The notes beneath the pieces are model-generated. The model searched no databases. It was not told the DNA's origin and was given only the letters and a program-made list of their open reading frames with translations. A program made the translations under genes and the position numbers. A stretch of 64,000 nucleotides of DNA from Pararhizobium sp. A13 (GTDB lineage Bacteria; Pseudomonadota; Alphaproteobacteria; Rhizobiales; Rhizobiaceae), in NCBI RefSeq assembly GCF_040126305.1, contig NZ_CP149510.1, positions 4,165,001 through 4,229,000 on the forward strand, written 5' to 3'. Shown in pieces: positions 9,834 through 20,832 of this stretch. Each line of letters begins with the position of its first letter. Within the stretch, counting starts at the first letter, position 1.

Positions 9834-9861
9834 AGCGCCGCAGCGACACCGTTGCGGCGCT
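9834..9861 (+). other. Stem-loop between frcB and frcC
   Basis: Perfect 9-bp arms AGCGCCGCA / TGCGGCGCT (9834-9842, 9853-9861) lie 37 bases after frcB. There is no long T-run afterwards (TTCTCC), so it is more likely an mRNA-stabilising or processing hairpin than a terminator. Confidence 0.6.
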
Positions 9862-9913
9862 TCTCCGATGTCCGGCACCTTGAACGACAAGAATAAGGGG
9901 GAGTACTCAGAAA

Positions 9914-11239
9914 ATGGCTCACACCACCATAGCCGCGCCGTCCAGCAGCATACGCCAAACACAGGGCACGGCCTTACAGCGATTTCTGCAGGCGACGGAA
10001 ATAGACACACGGCTTCTCGGCATGATCGCGGCCCTGCTGATCATCTGGCTCGGCTTTCAGATTTCGACCGGCGGACTTTTCAGCGGGCTGTTCCTGACCC
10101 CGCGCAATCTCTGGAACCTTACGGTTCAGGCAGCCTCCGTCTCGGTCATGGCAACGGGCATGGTGCTGGTCATCGTCACCCGCAACATTGACCTGTCCGT
10201 CGGCTCGATCCTCGGCTTCGTCGGCATGATCATGGCAATCACCCAGGTCAAGATCCTGCCGCCCCTCATCGGTTTTGATCACCCCGCCACCTGGATCATT
10301 GCGCTCACCATCGGCATCTTGCTCGGAACCGCCATCGGCGCGTTTCAGGGCATGATCGTCGCCTTCCTCAATGTGCCCTCCTTCATCGTCACGCTCGGCG
10401 GACTGCTGGTCTGGCGCGCGGGCGCCTTCCTGGTCATCAGCGGCGCAACTGTCGCACCGATGGATACGACGTTCCGCCTGATGGGCGGCGGCGCGGAAGG
10501 ATCGATCGGCGCCACCGCGAGCTGGATCGTCGGCGTCGTCGCCTGCCTCTTCATCGTCGCGTCGATCATCAATTCGCGCAAGCAGCGCAAGCGGTTCGGT
10601 TTTCCACTGCGTCCGATGTGGGCGGAATATTTCCTCTCGGTCGTCGGCTGCGTCATGGTGCTCTGTGCCGTCTGGGTGCTGAACAGCTATTACATGCCGG
10701 TCAACCTCGCCAAGAAATTTGCTGAGGCCCACAACATTCCCTGGCCGGAGGGTGGGCTGCAGATTCCGCTCGGCATCGCTATCCCGGTCCTGATGGCCGT
10801 GGGTATCGCGATTGCGATGAGCTTCCTCACCACCCGCACCCGCTTCGGCCGCTATGTTTTCGCCATCGGCGGCAATCCGGAAGCAGCCGAACTCGCCGGC
10901 ATCAAGACCCGTTGGGTCACCGTGCGCATCTTCGCATTGATGGGCGCACTCTGCGCCATCGCCGCGGCGATCTCCACCGCCCGCCTCAACGCCGCCACCA
11001 ACGCGCAGGGCACGCTCGATGAGCTCTATACGATCGCTGCGGCCGTTATCGGCGGCACGTCGCTCGCCGGCGGCATGGGAACGATCGCAGGTGCCGTTCT
11101 CGGCGCAATCGTGATGCAGTCGCTGCAATCGGGCATGGTGCTTCTGCGTGTAGACACCCCGCTGCAAAGCATCGTCATCGGCATCGTGCTGGTCATGGCC
11201 GTCTGGCTGGATACCGTTTATCGCGGCCGAGCCAAGTAA
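9914..11239 (+). CDS. frcC: Fructose-type ABC transporter permease FrcC
   Basis: This 441-residue inner-membrane permease of the BPD_transp_2 family has about ten hydrophobic segments. Family segments are [18 protein letters not shown] near residue 92 and [20 protein letters not shown] near residue 377. A cytoplasmic insertion (SRKQRKRF) and long periplasmic loop make it longer than RbsC, as known for FrcC. It pairs with FrcA, whose gene begins 14 bases after its stop. Confidence 0.92.
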   Translation: MAHTTIAAPSSSIRQTQGTALQRFLQATEIDTRLLGMIAALLIIWLGFQISTGGLFSGLFLTPRNLWNLTVQAASVSVMATGMVLVIVTRNIDLSVGSILGFVGMIMAITQVKILPPLIGFDHPATWIIALTIGILLGTAIGAFQGMIVAFLNVPSFIVTLGGLLVWRAGAFLVISGATVAPMDTTFRLMGGGAEGSIGATASWIVGVVACLFIVASIINSRKQRKRFGFPLRPMWAEYFLSVVGCVMVLCAVWVLNSYYMPVNLAKKFAEAHNIPWPEGGLQIPLGIAIPVLMAVGIAIAMSFLTTRTRFGRYVFAIGGNPEAAELAGIKTRWVTVRIFALMGALCAIAAAISTARLNAATNAQGTLDELYTIAAAVIGGTSLAGGMGTIAGAVLGAIVMQSLQSGMVLLRVDTPLQSIVIGIVLVMAVWLDTVYRGRAK

Positions 11240-11253
11240 GAGGAGTTCGAACA

Positions 11254-12039
<786 letters not shown>

Positions 12040-12061
12040 ACTTAAGCTCTCTGAAAATCGA

Positions 12062-12092
12062 ATGCCGCGCTCCAGAAAGCGCGGCATTTTTG
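12062..12092 (+). terminator. Intrinsic terminator after frcA
   Basis: A perfect 10-bp stem ATGCCGCGCT / AGCGCGGCAT (12062-12071 with 12078-12087), 6-base loop, is followed by TTTTTG. Confidence 0.9.
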
Positions 12093-12355
12093 TTGGCAGG
12101 CAAGCGGCCAGCTTTTCCGACGAAGACGCTGTCCCGCTCCACCCGTATTGCCTCCGTAGGAGCCCGGACGCCCCGCATCCCTTGAAGCGATGGCAGCACC
12201 GGTCGAGAAAGCACCTGACGTGACCGCCCTCGCCGACGCCAGACAGCAAACTCGGGATTTTCCTTTCAAAGCTGCGCATTGACCATTGATGCGCAGCATT
12301 TCCTAGGCTATGAACCGCTCACAGCCTGCTTCGGCGGTTAGAGACCGCCGCGGAT
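12093..12355. other. Non-coding gap before the tRNA gene, with one stem-loop
   Basis: No gene is supported. A perfect 9-bp hairpin GCTGCGCAT / ATGCGCAGC (12271-12279 with 12289-12297) lies about 60 bases before the tRNA. The tRNA promoter should be in the last 60 bases, but I could not assign clear -35 and -10 boxes. Confidence 0.45.
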
Positions 12356-12432
12356 GCACCCGTAGCTCAGCTGGATAGAGTGTTGGATTCCGATTCCAAA
12401 GGTCACAGGTTCGAATCCTGTCGGGTGCGCCA
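12356..12432 (+). tRNA. tRNA-Arg (anticodon CCG)
   Basis: A full cloverleaf can be drawn. The acceptor stem is GCACCCG/CGGGTGC and the D arm begins GCTCAGCTGGA. The anticodon stem TTGGA/TCCAA encloses loop TTCCGAT with anticodon CCG at 12390-12392. The T arm is ACAGG-TTCGAAT-CCTGT, followed by discriminator G and an encoded CCA. It reads CGG arginine codons. The 3' end of a tRNA gene is a common integration site, and the next 860 bases are gene-poor. Confidence 0.95.
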
Positions 12433-12852
12433 TTTCCTTCCAAGACCCGGATAAATCCAAAGACCAGACGACGACGGTATATCGGCTGCCACTTGCGGAT
12501 ATCGCAGATCGCTCAGTGATGTACTGCGGGAGATTAGCGGGGGGGGTTCGAGGGCGCTTTTTTTGGTCGTACAGCTTGTAGTGCCGCCGACGGCTTCGAG
12601 CCGCACGATCATTGCAGTGCTGGACGTATCACGTCCGTCGAGTTTTGCCAGCCGATCGTCCTGCCGCATGCCTAACTTGAAGACGGCCCTCATCCCTTTG
12701 TGTGAATAGTTGTCGCGCTCTGTTTATGAGATAATTGCGCGGACGCCGAGGGCAACCGCGAGGCGCTTGCATCTCAGCGTGAACGCTTTTCATCACAACG
12801 AAGCACAAACCAATTCCAGTGATTGGTGTAAGTTTGCTTATGAGGCGCGATC
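12433..12852. other. Gene-poor stretch downstream of tRNA-Arg
   Basis: No supported gene. It contains an 8-G run and a 7-T run near 12540-12565. A minus-strand frame of about 96 codons begins upstream at 12693 and ends inside the tRNA, so it is not credible. No second copy of the tRNA 3' end, which would mark an attachment site, was found by eye. It may be decayed integrated DNA. Confidence 0.4.
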
Positions 12853-13062
12853 ATGAGGATCTATGCGGCATTGCTTATCGGAGTCGCCATAGTGGTGTGC
12901 ACCCCACATAGTCGGTACGTTAACTTGCCTGGATATGCCTACAAGACCGACCCGACTTGCAGGCGCACTCAATCGATCTCCAAGTTCGATAGGCACTGTG
13001 ATTATCCGAGGCTTGGGTTTCCGGACTTCGTGCCGCCGATAATTGGAATCGTCGGAATTTGA
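12853..13062 (+). CDS. Hypothetical small exported protein
   Basis: A 69-codon frame begins with a signal-like N-terminus (MRIYAALLIGVAIVVC), then a cysteine-containing region (DPTCRRTQSISKFDRHCDYP). It is preceded by a plausible ribosome site (TGAGGCGCGATC). The two cysteines after the leader suggest a small disulfide-bonded periplasmic protein. I do not recognise the family, and it sits in a poor-coding region, so it may be chance. The following 234 bases to the next gene hold nothing clear. Confidence 0.4.
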   Translation: MRIYAALLIGVAIVVCTPHSRYVNLPGYAYKTDPTCRRTQSISKFDRHCDYPRLGFPDFVPPIIGIVGI

Positions 13063-13296
13063 GCTGAGGCGAGCGAAGTCTCCCGCCAATACCCGCGCAT
13101 TGTTCCTTCCAGCTGATCGCCACCGTCCGCGATCCGATTGGTCTGTACAAGAAATTTGGACCCGCGAGTGCCACTTCGGGATACAGCGCCAGACAAGACA
13201 CCGTGAATCCTGCACCTAACGGGCACGGCCCGGCCACCGCCGCAGACATCAACTCCGCGCCGGCAAAGCGGGGCGCGTGCCCCCAGGTCGTCCCAT

Positions 13297-13767
13297 TTAC
13301 GCCAGGTGGCTGAATCGGGCAACCTGCGCACCCTTCATTAGGCTGCGAAAGTTCGGTCCGCTCACATGCACCAATGTCTTGTGATCACCGCCCTCGAAAT
13401 AGACGTCGCTGGCGTTGCCGAGGCTTTCGTCGAGGATCACCGGCACGTCGTAGGCCGATCCGATGGGCGGCACCGCCCCAGTGTCGCAATCGGCGAAAAG
13501 CGAGCAGACCTCCTCCTCCGAAGCGAGGCCAAGACGCCTGTTCATCACATCCTGCAATGTGGAGAGCTCGATCCGGTGGGTGCTCGGGACAACGGCTAGG
13601 ACGTATCCCATTTCGTGATGCACGACCACGGATTTGGCCAACCTGTTGCCCGGGACATGAGCCGCTTGCGCCGTCTGGCTGGTTGTTGCCGTGCGGTGAT
13701 GAGGGACGGTGTCATAGGCGATGCCCTCACCATCGATATAGTCCTGAAGTTTCCTTGCGATCGTCAT
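13297..13767 (-). CDS. YbaK/ProX-type aminoacyl-tRNA deacylase family protein
   Basis: The 156-residue product spans one YbaK/EbsC domain. Proteins of this family hydrolyse mischarged aminoacyl-tRNAs in trans. Family signs are TSQTAQAAHVPGNRLAKSVV with the conserved lysine near residue 44, the segment VVPSTHRIELSTLQ, and the C-terminal GGDHKTLVHVSGPNF. The ATG at 13767 follows AGAGGTGG; an in-frame GTG nine bases upstream is possible. It stands alone. The exact tRNA substrate is not predictable. Confidence 0.8.
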   Translation of the reverse strand: MTIARKLQDYIDGEGIAYDTVPHHRTATTSQTAQAAHVPGNRLAKSVVVHHEMGYVLAVVPSTHRIELSTLQDVMNRRLGLASEEEVCSLFADCDTGAVPPIGSAYDVPVILDESLGNASDVYFEGGDHKTLVHVSGPNFRSLMKGAQVARFSHLA

Positions 13768-13946
13768 CGTAGCCACCTCTCATGTTGCGTGGTGACGCGT
13801 GAAAACACATTTTCCTCTCATCACTTGCGAAGTCAACGATGAAGAGGCCGCCACCGATATGGGCCGCGGCTCGGTTCGATCGACGGGCAACCTCGATGCT
13901 ACGCGTGCGGTGATCCATCTCGCTGACTAAGGTCAGCTGCGATCAA

Positions 13947-15386
13947 TCACATCATCCGCCTCCCCTCCACCGGCCTGACATTCTGGTTCATGCGGAACAG
14001 GTTTTGCGGGTCATACTGGCGCTTGATCTCCGCAAGCCGTTTGTAGTTGTCGCCATAGGCCACCTCGACGCGGTCGACCTCGTCTTCGGGCATGAAGTTG
14101 ATATAGGCCGTTCCCGCTGAATAGGGCGCTGCCGCGTCGAAGAGCTGGCGCGCCCAGCTGATGCATGGCGGGTCCATTGCCGGCTCGCGCCAGCGGGCAT
14201 GAACATTCATGACGAAATGCGAATTCCGCTGTGGGAAGGCTGTAGCACTGGTGGCAACGCGGCCGACGGCACCGCCAAGGTGAGCGATGAATATCTCGCA
14301 TTCCGGTCCGGGCAGCTTGCCGATCGCATCGATCAGGATCCTGATCGATGGGTCTGAAAGTGCGATGAAGTCATGGCTTTTCCAGTAGTTGCGGGCGCCG
14401 GGCGTCAGCAGCGGATCGAAGGCCTGCTGCCAGCCGGTAAACGGGTTGGGACCGACGACATCGGCAATCGGGTTGCCGATCGAGCGCAGTCGCTGCGTCG
14501 CCTTCTCGCCTTCCGCCATATCGCCGCAATAGCACATGGCGAGAACCAAGATCTCCTTGCCATGCCACTCCTGCGGAAGGAACGGCAGCGGTGGCGCCTG
14601 ACGCATGACCACCCAGCAGGTAAGCTCGTCCGGCGCCGCTTCGAGAGCCTCCCGGTATTGCTGAAGAACCGTCTGCGCGTCGGCGAACGGATGCACCACG
14701 AGGCCCGAGAGGACCTGCGGGCCGAGTTCGTGGAGTTGGAACTCGAACGCCGTGACGATACCGAAATTCCCGCCGCCGCCCCTCAGAGCCCAGAACAGGT
14801 CCCCGTTTTCCGTCAGGCTTGCACGCACCAGTTCACCATTCGCCGTTACGACATCCGCCGAAACGAGGTTGTCGATCGTCAGGCCCAACTTGCGCGTGAT
14901 CCAGCCGAAACCGCCGCCAAGCGTAAGGCCTGCGATGCCGGTCGTCGAGTTGATGCCGGTCGGCACCGCCAGCCCGAATGATTGGGTTTCCTTGTCGAGA
15001 TCGGCGAGCGTCGCCCCCGGTTCGACCCATGCCCGCTTTGCCGCGACATCGACACGCACCGACTTCATCGGCGACAGGTCAATCATCATACCGCCATCAC
15101 AGACCGCGTTGCCGGCAATGTTGTGCCCGCCACCGTGCACCGAAACGAGCAGCTTGTTGTCGGCTGCAAATCGCACCGCATTGACCACGTCGGACGCCCC
15201 GGCGCATTGCACGATCAGCGCCGGCCTGCGGTCGATCATCGCGTTCCAGATCGCCCGCGCCTGGTCATAAGAAACATCGCTTGCTTCCAGCACCTTGCCG
15301 CGCAGACCGGCCGCAAGCGCCTCTATGGCCGCCGCGCCGACCCATGTCTTTCCTGCTTGCAGATTCATGAGGCTCATATCGTTCAT
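13947..15386 (-). CDS. FAD-linked oxidase, berberine-bridge / 6-hydroxynicotine-oxidase type
   Basis: This 479-residue flavoprotein has an N-terminal PCMH FAD-binding domain (about residues 50-230) and a C-terminal BBE domain ending YDPQNLFRMNQNVRP. The motif SVHGGGHNIAGNAVCDGG near residue 83 carries the histidine that usually holds FAD covalently; GINSTTGIAGLTLGGGFGW is the second FAD loop. Such enzymes oxidise sugars, alkaloids or other secondary metabolites. There is no signal peptide. It is monocistronic and the substrate is unknown. Confidence 0.85.
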   Translation of the reverse strand: MNDMSLMNLQAGKTWVGAAAIEALAAGLRGKVLEASDVSYDQARAIWNAMIDRRPALIVQCAGASDVVNAVRFAADNKLLVSVHGGGHNIAGNAVCDGGMMIDLSPMKSVRVDVAAKRAWVEPGATLADLDKETQSFGLAVPTGINSTTGIAGLTLGGGFGWITRKLGLTIDNLVSADVVTANGELVRASLTENGDLFWALRGGGGNFGIVTAFEFQLHELGPQVLSGLVVHPFADAQTVLQQYREALEAAPDELTCWVVMRQAPPLPFLPQEWHGKEILVLAMCYCGDMAEGEKATQRLRSIGNPIADVVGPNPFTGWQQAFDPLLTPGARNYWKSHDFIALSDPSIRILIDAIGKLPGPECEIFIAHLGGAVGRVATSATAFPQRNSHFVMNVHARWREPAMDPPCISWARQLFDAAAPYSAGTAYINFMPEDEVDRVEVAYGDNYKRLAEIKRQYDPQNLFRMNQNVRPVEGRRMM

Positions 15387-15543
15387 GATTCGCTCCTCCC
15401 AAGGTGAACCATGCCCCAGCAGGCGAAATATTGCGCCTTTCTAATGTACAGTGCAAGGCGCGGTTCGGGACACGTCGGGAGACCAGCTGAAATATGCTAC
15501 AGGTGTTAGTATCGTCCGAGTAAGCGACGATCGGCTCCCAGCT

Positions 15544-16301
<758 letters not shown>

Positions 16302-16305
<4 letters not shown>

Positions 16306-17135
16306 GCCGCCCACTCCGGCTTGCGGTCGAGCACGGGCAACGGGTGTCGGTCGGTGCCGAGCGTCGGCATGCAGTTTAGCAGCCCCTGCGTGTAGGGATG
16401 TTTCGCGTTCGCTAGTTCGGCGGCCGCGATCTCCTCGACGATCCTTCCGGCATACATGACGATGACCCGGTCGCAAAAGGAAGAGACCAGCCGCAGATCA
16501 TGGGAGATGAAGATCAACCCCATGCCGCGTTCGGAGACGAGCTTGTCGAGGATCCGGAGCACGTCGAGCTGGACCGTCACATCAAGCGCCGAGGTCGGCT
16601 CGTCGGCGATCAGCAGTTCGGGGCCTGCGATCAGCATCATGGCGATCATGGCGCGCTGTCCCATGCCGCCGGATACCTCATGCGGGTGCAGGTCGAAGAC
16701 GCGTCCCGCATCGCGGATCTGCACCGCCTCCAGCATGGCGATCGCCCGGTCGCGGGCCTCGCGCCTGCTGACATTTTCATGGGTGCGCAACGTCTCGACG
16801 ATCTGGCGGCCGATGCTCATCACCGGGTTCAGCGAATATTTCGGATCCTGCAGGATCATGGCGATGCGGCTGCCGCGCAGGCTGCGCCTGACCTTGCCGG
16901 GTGCCGTCAGCACGTCAATGCCGTCGAAGTTGAGCGTCTTCGCCGAAATGCGGGCATGCGCAGGCGTCAGCCCCATGATCGCCCTGCCTGTCTGCGATTT
17001 TCCTGATCCGCTTTCACCGACGATGCCAAGCCGTTCGCGCCCAAGCGTGAACGAGACGCCACGCACGGCCTCGATCAGCCCGGTACGGGTCGGAAACGAG
17101 ACCCTGAGATCGTCGACCGTCAGCATCGGGTTCAT
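16302..17135 (-). CDS. Peptide ABC transporter ATP-binding protein (DppD/OppD type)
   Basis: The product is a 277-residue ATPase with Walker A GESGSGKSQTGRA, Q-loop MILQDPKYSLNPV, signature VSGGMGQRAMIAMML (a variant of LSGGQ) and Walker B LLIADEPTSALD. The C-terminal end has the short oligopeptide-type tail (HPYTQGLLNCMP) but is shorter than OppD, so an iron-sulfur tail is absent. The lysine of Walker A is followed by S-Q rather than S-T, a tolerated change. It overlaps both neighbours by 4 bases. Confidence 0.9.
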
Positions 17136-18064
17136 TGGCCGCTCTCCCGCGGGTCGAGCGCGTCGCGCAGGCCATCACCCAGCAGGTTGAAGCCGAGGCT
17201 GACGACAAGGATGGCGATCCCGGGCATGGTAGCGACCCACCACTGGTCGAGAATGAAGCGCCTGCCGGCCGCGATCATGGCGCCCCATTCCGGCAGCGGC
17301 GGCTGCGCGCCGAGACCGAGGAAGCCAAGGCCGGCCGCCGTGAGGATGATACCGGCCATGTCGAGGGTGACACGAACGATCAGCGAGGAGACGCACATCG
17401 GCATGACGTGGCGCAGCACGATGCGGAACGGCGAGGCACCCATCAGCCGGACGGCAGCGATGTAATCGGAATTGCGGACCGTCAACGTCTCGGCGCGGGC
17501 GATGCGGGCATAGGGCGGCCAGGAGGTGATGGCGATCGCGATGATGGCGTTCTGAATGCCCGGGCCCATGGCGGCAACGAAAGCGAGCGCCAGAACCAGC
17601 TTCGGGAACGCCAGGAAGATATCGGTGATCCGCATCAAGACCGCATCGATCCAGCCGCCGGCATAACCGGAGACGGCACCCACCAGCAGGCCGATGGGGG
17701 CAGCGATGATCGCAACAAGAACGATGACAAGTAACGTCAGTCGCGATCCATGCAGCAGGCGGGAGAGGATGTCCCTGCCCTGATCGTCGGTGCCGAGCAG
17801 ATAGCCTTCGCTCCCCGGCGGCAGCAGCCGTGCGCCGGCAAGATTGCCGATGACCGGCGAATGCGGCGCCAGCGCATCGGCGAAGATCGCAACCAGAATG
17901 AGCAACAGGATGATGCCGAGCCCGGCGACCGCCAGCCTGTTGGCTGAAAACTGCCGCCAGGTCATATAGGCTCGGCCGAGACGCGCCTGCAGACGCGATT
18001 GCGGCCGGTCGGACATCAGCCATTCGCGGCGGCTCATCGAACTGGACTGGCTGATCTCGCTCAT
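17132..18064 (-). CDS. Peptide ABC transporter permease (DppC type)
   Basis: This 310-residue inner-membrane permease has an N-terminal cytoplasmic leader, first helix near residue 45 (LAVAGLGIILLLILVAIFAD), and the EAA-type loop AAVRLMGASPFRIVLRHVMP near residue 213. It ends LLGDGLRDALDPR, the DppC hallmark. It overlaps the DppB-type gene by 4 bases (ATGA). Confidence 0.9.
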   Translation of the reverse strand: MSEISQSSSMSRREWLMSDRPQSRLQARLGRAYMTWRQFSANRLAVAGLGIILLLILVAIFADALAPHSPVIGNLAGARLLPPGSEGYLLGTDDQGRDILSRLLHGSRLTLLVIVLVAIIAAPIGLLVGAVSGYAGGWIDAVLMRITDIFLAFPKLVLALAFVAAMGPGIQNAIIAIAITSWPPYARIARAETLTVRNSDYIAAVRLMGASPFRIVLRHVMPMCVSSLIVRVTLDMAGIILTAAGLGFLGLGAQPPLPEWGAMIAAGRRFILDQWWVATMPGIAILVVSLGFNLLGDGLRDALDPRESGQ

Positions 18065-19128
18065 CGCGCGCGCGTCCTCGGGTCAAGCGTCCGGTAGAGA
18101 AGGTCGGACAGGATATTGATAGCGATGAAGACAGAACCGATGACGATCGTGCCGCCCAGCACGGCGTTCATGTCGGCGTTCTGCAGCGAATTGGTGATGT
18201 AGAGACCAAGCCCCGGCCAGGCGAAAACCGTCTCAGTCAGCACCGAGCCTTCGAGCAAGCCGGCATAGGAGAGCGCAATCACCGTCACCAGTGGCACGGC
18301 GGCATTGCGCAGCGCATGCGCCCAGATGATGCGGGTTTCCGAAAGGCCCTTGGCACGGGCAGCGACGATATATTCCTGCGCCAATTCGTTCAGCATGAAG
18401 CTGCGGGTCATGCGGCTGATATAGGCCAGCGAGAAATAGCCGAGCAGGCTTGCCGGCAGAATGATGTGGCGGAAGACGTCGCGGAAAACGTCCCACTGCC
18501 CCTGCCAGAGCGAGTCGATGAGATAAAGCCCGGTCACCGGCGTAAAACTGTATTCATAGACGATATCGATGCGGCCGGGAAAGGCGACCCATTTCAGCCG
18601 GGCATAGAACAACAGCAGCGAAAGCAGCGCCAACCAGAAGATCGGCACGGAATAACCGACGAGGCCGATGACACGGACGATCTGGTCGGCGATCGAGCCG
18701 CGTTTGACGGCAGCCAGCACACCGAGCGGTACGCCCAAAAGGCTGCCGATGATCGTGCCCAGGGTCGCGAGTTCCAAGGTGGCGGGAAAGACGCGGCGGA
18801 TGTCGGTCATGACGGGATTGGTGGTCAGGACCGACGTGCCGAAATTACCGGTCAGAGCGTCGCGGACATAGATATAGAACTGCTGGTAGAGGGGCTTGTT
18901 GAAGCCCAAAAGTTCCCGCGTCCGCTCGACGACATGGGCCGGCGCCCGGTCGCCTAGAATAGCGAGCACCGGATCGATCGGGATGACGCGGCCGATGAAG
19001 AAGGTCACGGCCAGCAGGCCGAGATAGGTCGTGACGATGATGACCAGGAAACGCAGCGCGTTTCCCGCCCAGCCATTGGCGCGGGCGCGTCTGCGCCCGG
19101 CCAGTTGTGTGGTTTCAGGAAGGGTCAC
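18061..19128 (-). CDS. Peptide ABC transporter permease (DppB type)
   Basis: The product is a 355-residue inner-membrane permease with first helix LRFLVIIVTTYLGLLAVTFF, the DppB segment RELLGFNKPLYQQFYIYV, and the EAA loop AARAKGLSETRIIWAHALRN. It starts with GTG at 19128, since no ATG lies before the first helix. It starts 14 bases after the binding-protein stop. Confidence 0.9.
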   Translation of the reverse strand: MTLPETTQLAGRRRARANGWAGNALRFLVIIVTTYLGLLAVTFFIGRVIPIDPVLAILGDRAPAHVVERTRELLGFNKPLYQQFYIYVRDALTGNFGTSVLTTNPVMTDIRRVFPATLELATLGTIIGSLLGVPLGVLAAVKRGSIADQIVRVIGLVGYSVPIFWLALLSLLLFYARLKWVAFPGRIDIVYEYSFTPVTGLYLIDSLWQGQWDVFRDVFRHIILPASLLGYFSLAYISRMTRSFMLNELAQEYIVAARAKGLSETRIIWAHALRNAAVPLVTVIALSYAGLLEGSVLTETVFAWPGLGLYITNSLQNADMNAVLGGTIVIGSVFIAINILSDLLYRTLDPRTRAR

Positions 19129-19142
19129 CGGCCGTCCCCGGC

Positions 19143-20786
19143 CTATTCCTTGGAAACGGTGAAGACGTAATTGGTGTCGAAGCTCGGTCCGAGCTTGAAG
19201 CCCTTCAGATTGCCGCGATAGCCGGCGACCTCCGTCTGTTGGAAGATGATCACGAACGGGCTGTTTGCGAGCACCTTCTTCTGAAGATCCTTGTACATTT
19301 CGGCGCGCTTAGCGGCATCCTTCTCGAGCAGGGCAGCCTTGCTCTCATCCGTCCATTCCTTCGGCACGTCCCAGGTGTTGCGCCAGGCGAGCGTCTTCAC
19401 CTTGCCTTCGTCGGAATTGTCCGGATTGACCGTGAAGGTCTCGGCATTCGAGTTCGGATCAAAGTAATCCTGCCCCCATTGGCCGATATAGATGTCGTGC
19501 GTGCGGGCGCGGTACTTGGTCAGCGTCTGCTTGCCGTCGCCGGGGATGATTTCCATCTTGATGTTGGCCTGGGCGAGCGTCTGTTGAATGGATTCGGCAA
19601 TGCCGGTGATCGGTTGCGTGTTGCGCACGTCCATGGTCACCGAGAAGCCATCGGCAAGCCCTGCCTTGGCGAGCAGTTCCTTGGCCTTGGCGACATCGAG
19701 CTTGTAGGGGCTCTCATTGAGTTCGCCGAGAACGCCCTTCGGCAGGAAGGTCTGGTGGATCTCGCCGATGCCCTTGATCAAGGTCGAACCGATCGCGTCA
19801 TAGTCGACCAGATATTTGAAGGCTTCCGCCACTTCCGGCTTGGCGAGATTCTGGTTCTTCTGGTTGAGGCTGAAATAGTAAACGGTGCCCTTTGGCGCGT
19901 TCGTCGTCTTCAAATCGCCGTTCTTCGAAACGGCGTCGAAGTCGCCCGGCTCGAGATTACGCGCTACATCGATGTCGCCGGCTTCCAGCGCAAGGCGCTG
20001 GCCGGAGCTTTCCTTCATGTGACGGTAGATGACGCGAGCAAGCGGTGCCTTGTCGCCGTAATAATTGTCGTTGCGCTCCATCACGACCACTTCGTTGGCG
20101 CGCCACTCACGCATCTTGAAGGCGCCGGAACCGGCGTAACCGGTCTTCAGCCATTCATTGCCGAAATCGTTGTCGTATTTGTATTCGTCGGACGGCGTGA
20201 CGGCCTTGACATGTTCGAGAACCAGCTTCTTGTCGACCACCGATCCGACAGTTGCAGTAAGGCAGTTCAAGACGAAGCTCGGCGCATAGGCCTTGTCGAC
20301 GGTGAAGACAAAGGTGCTTTCGTCGACCGCCTTCGCCTTTTCGGTGATGTTCTCACCCGTCAGACCAAACTGGGTAAGGATGAAGGCGGGGCTCTTGTCG
20401 AGCTTGACGACGCGCTCGAAGGAATAGGCGACGTCCTCGGCCGTCACAGGATTGCCGGAGGCGAATTTCAGGCCGGGCTTCAGCTTGAACGTATAGGTCA
20501 GGCCGTCATCCGAAACCGTCCAGCTTTCGGCAAGATCGCCAACGACCTTCGAGGTGTCGTTGAGGTCGAGCCGGACAAGATAGCTGTAGGTGTTGGCCGT
20601 GACTTCCGCCGTTGAGAGTTCGAAGGCTTCGCCCGGGTCCATGGTGATGATGTCGTCTATCGCCCAGCCCTCGACCAGGGTATCGGCCGGCGTCTCGGCG
20701 AAAGCGGGGGCGCCTACCATCAGGATCAGCGACAGGGCGGCGCCGGCGGTCAACATTCGGACATGCTTGTTCAGTGCGTGCATCAT
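19143..20786 (-). CDS. Peptide ABC transporter substrate-binding protein (family 5)
   Basis: This is a 547-residue periplasmic binding protein of the DppA/OppA family. After a charged start (MMHALNKHVR) comes a signal peptide, with cleavage near APAFAE. Family segments are YLVRLDLNDTSKVVGDLAES and LTYTFKLKPGLKFASGNPVT. It binds peptides or related solutes for the downstream permeases. Start 20786 is backed by GAGGGAACGG; an ATG three bases later is equally possible. The lead dipeptidase gene points to dipeptides or modified dipeptides as cargo. Confidence 0.9.
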   Translation of the reverse strand: MMHALNKHVRMLTAGAALSLILMVGAPAFAETPADTLVEGWAIDDIITMDPGEAFELSTAEVTANTYSYLVRLDLNDTSKVVGDLAESWTVSDDGLTYTFKLKPGLKFASGNPVTAEDVAYSFERVVKLDKSPAFILTQFGLTGENITEKAKAVDESTFVFTVDKAYAPSFVLNCLTATVGSVVDKKLVLEHVKAVTPSDEYKYDNDFGNEWLKTGYAGSGAFKMREWRANEVVVMERNDNYYGDKAPLARVIYRHMKESSGQRLALEAGDIDVARNLEPGDFDAVSKNGDLKTTNAPKGTVYYFSLNQKNQNLAKPEVAEAFKYLVDYDAIGSTLIKGIGEIHQTFLPKGVLGELNESPYKLDVAKAKELLAKAGLADGFSVTMDVRNTQPITGIAESIQQTLAQANIKMEIIPGDGKQTLTKYRARTHDIYIGQWGQDYFDPNSNAETFTVNPDNSDEGKVKTLAWRNTWDVPKEWTDESKAALLEKDAAKRAEMYKDLQKKVLANSPFVIIFQQTEVAGYRGNLKGFKLGPSFDTNYVFTVSKE

Positions 20787-20832
20787 CGTTCCGTTCCCTC
20801 TTTTTTGAGCCCGTGCGGGCCTTTGTTTTCGG

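Noticed and set aside
12403..12693. 96-codon minus-strand frame downstream of the tRNA
   Set aside because: Its end lies inside the tRNA gene and yields RTRQDSNL, a well-known artefact of reading tRNA sequence.
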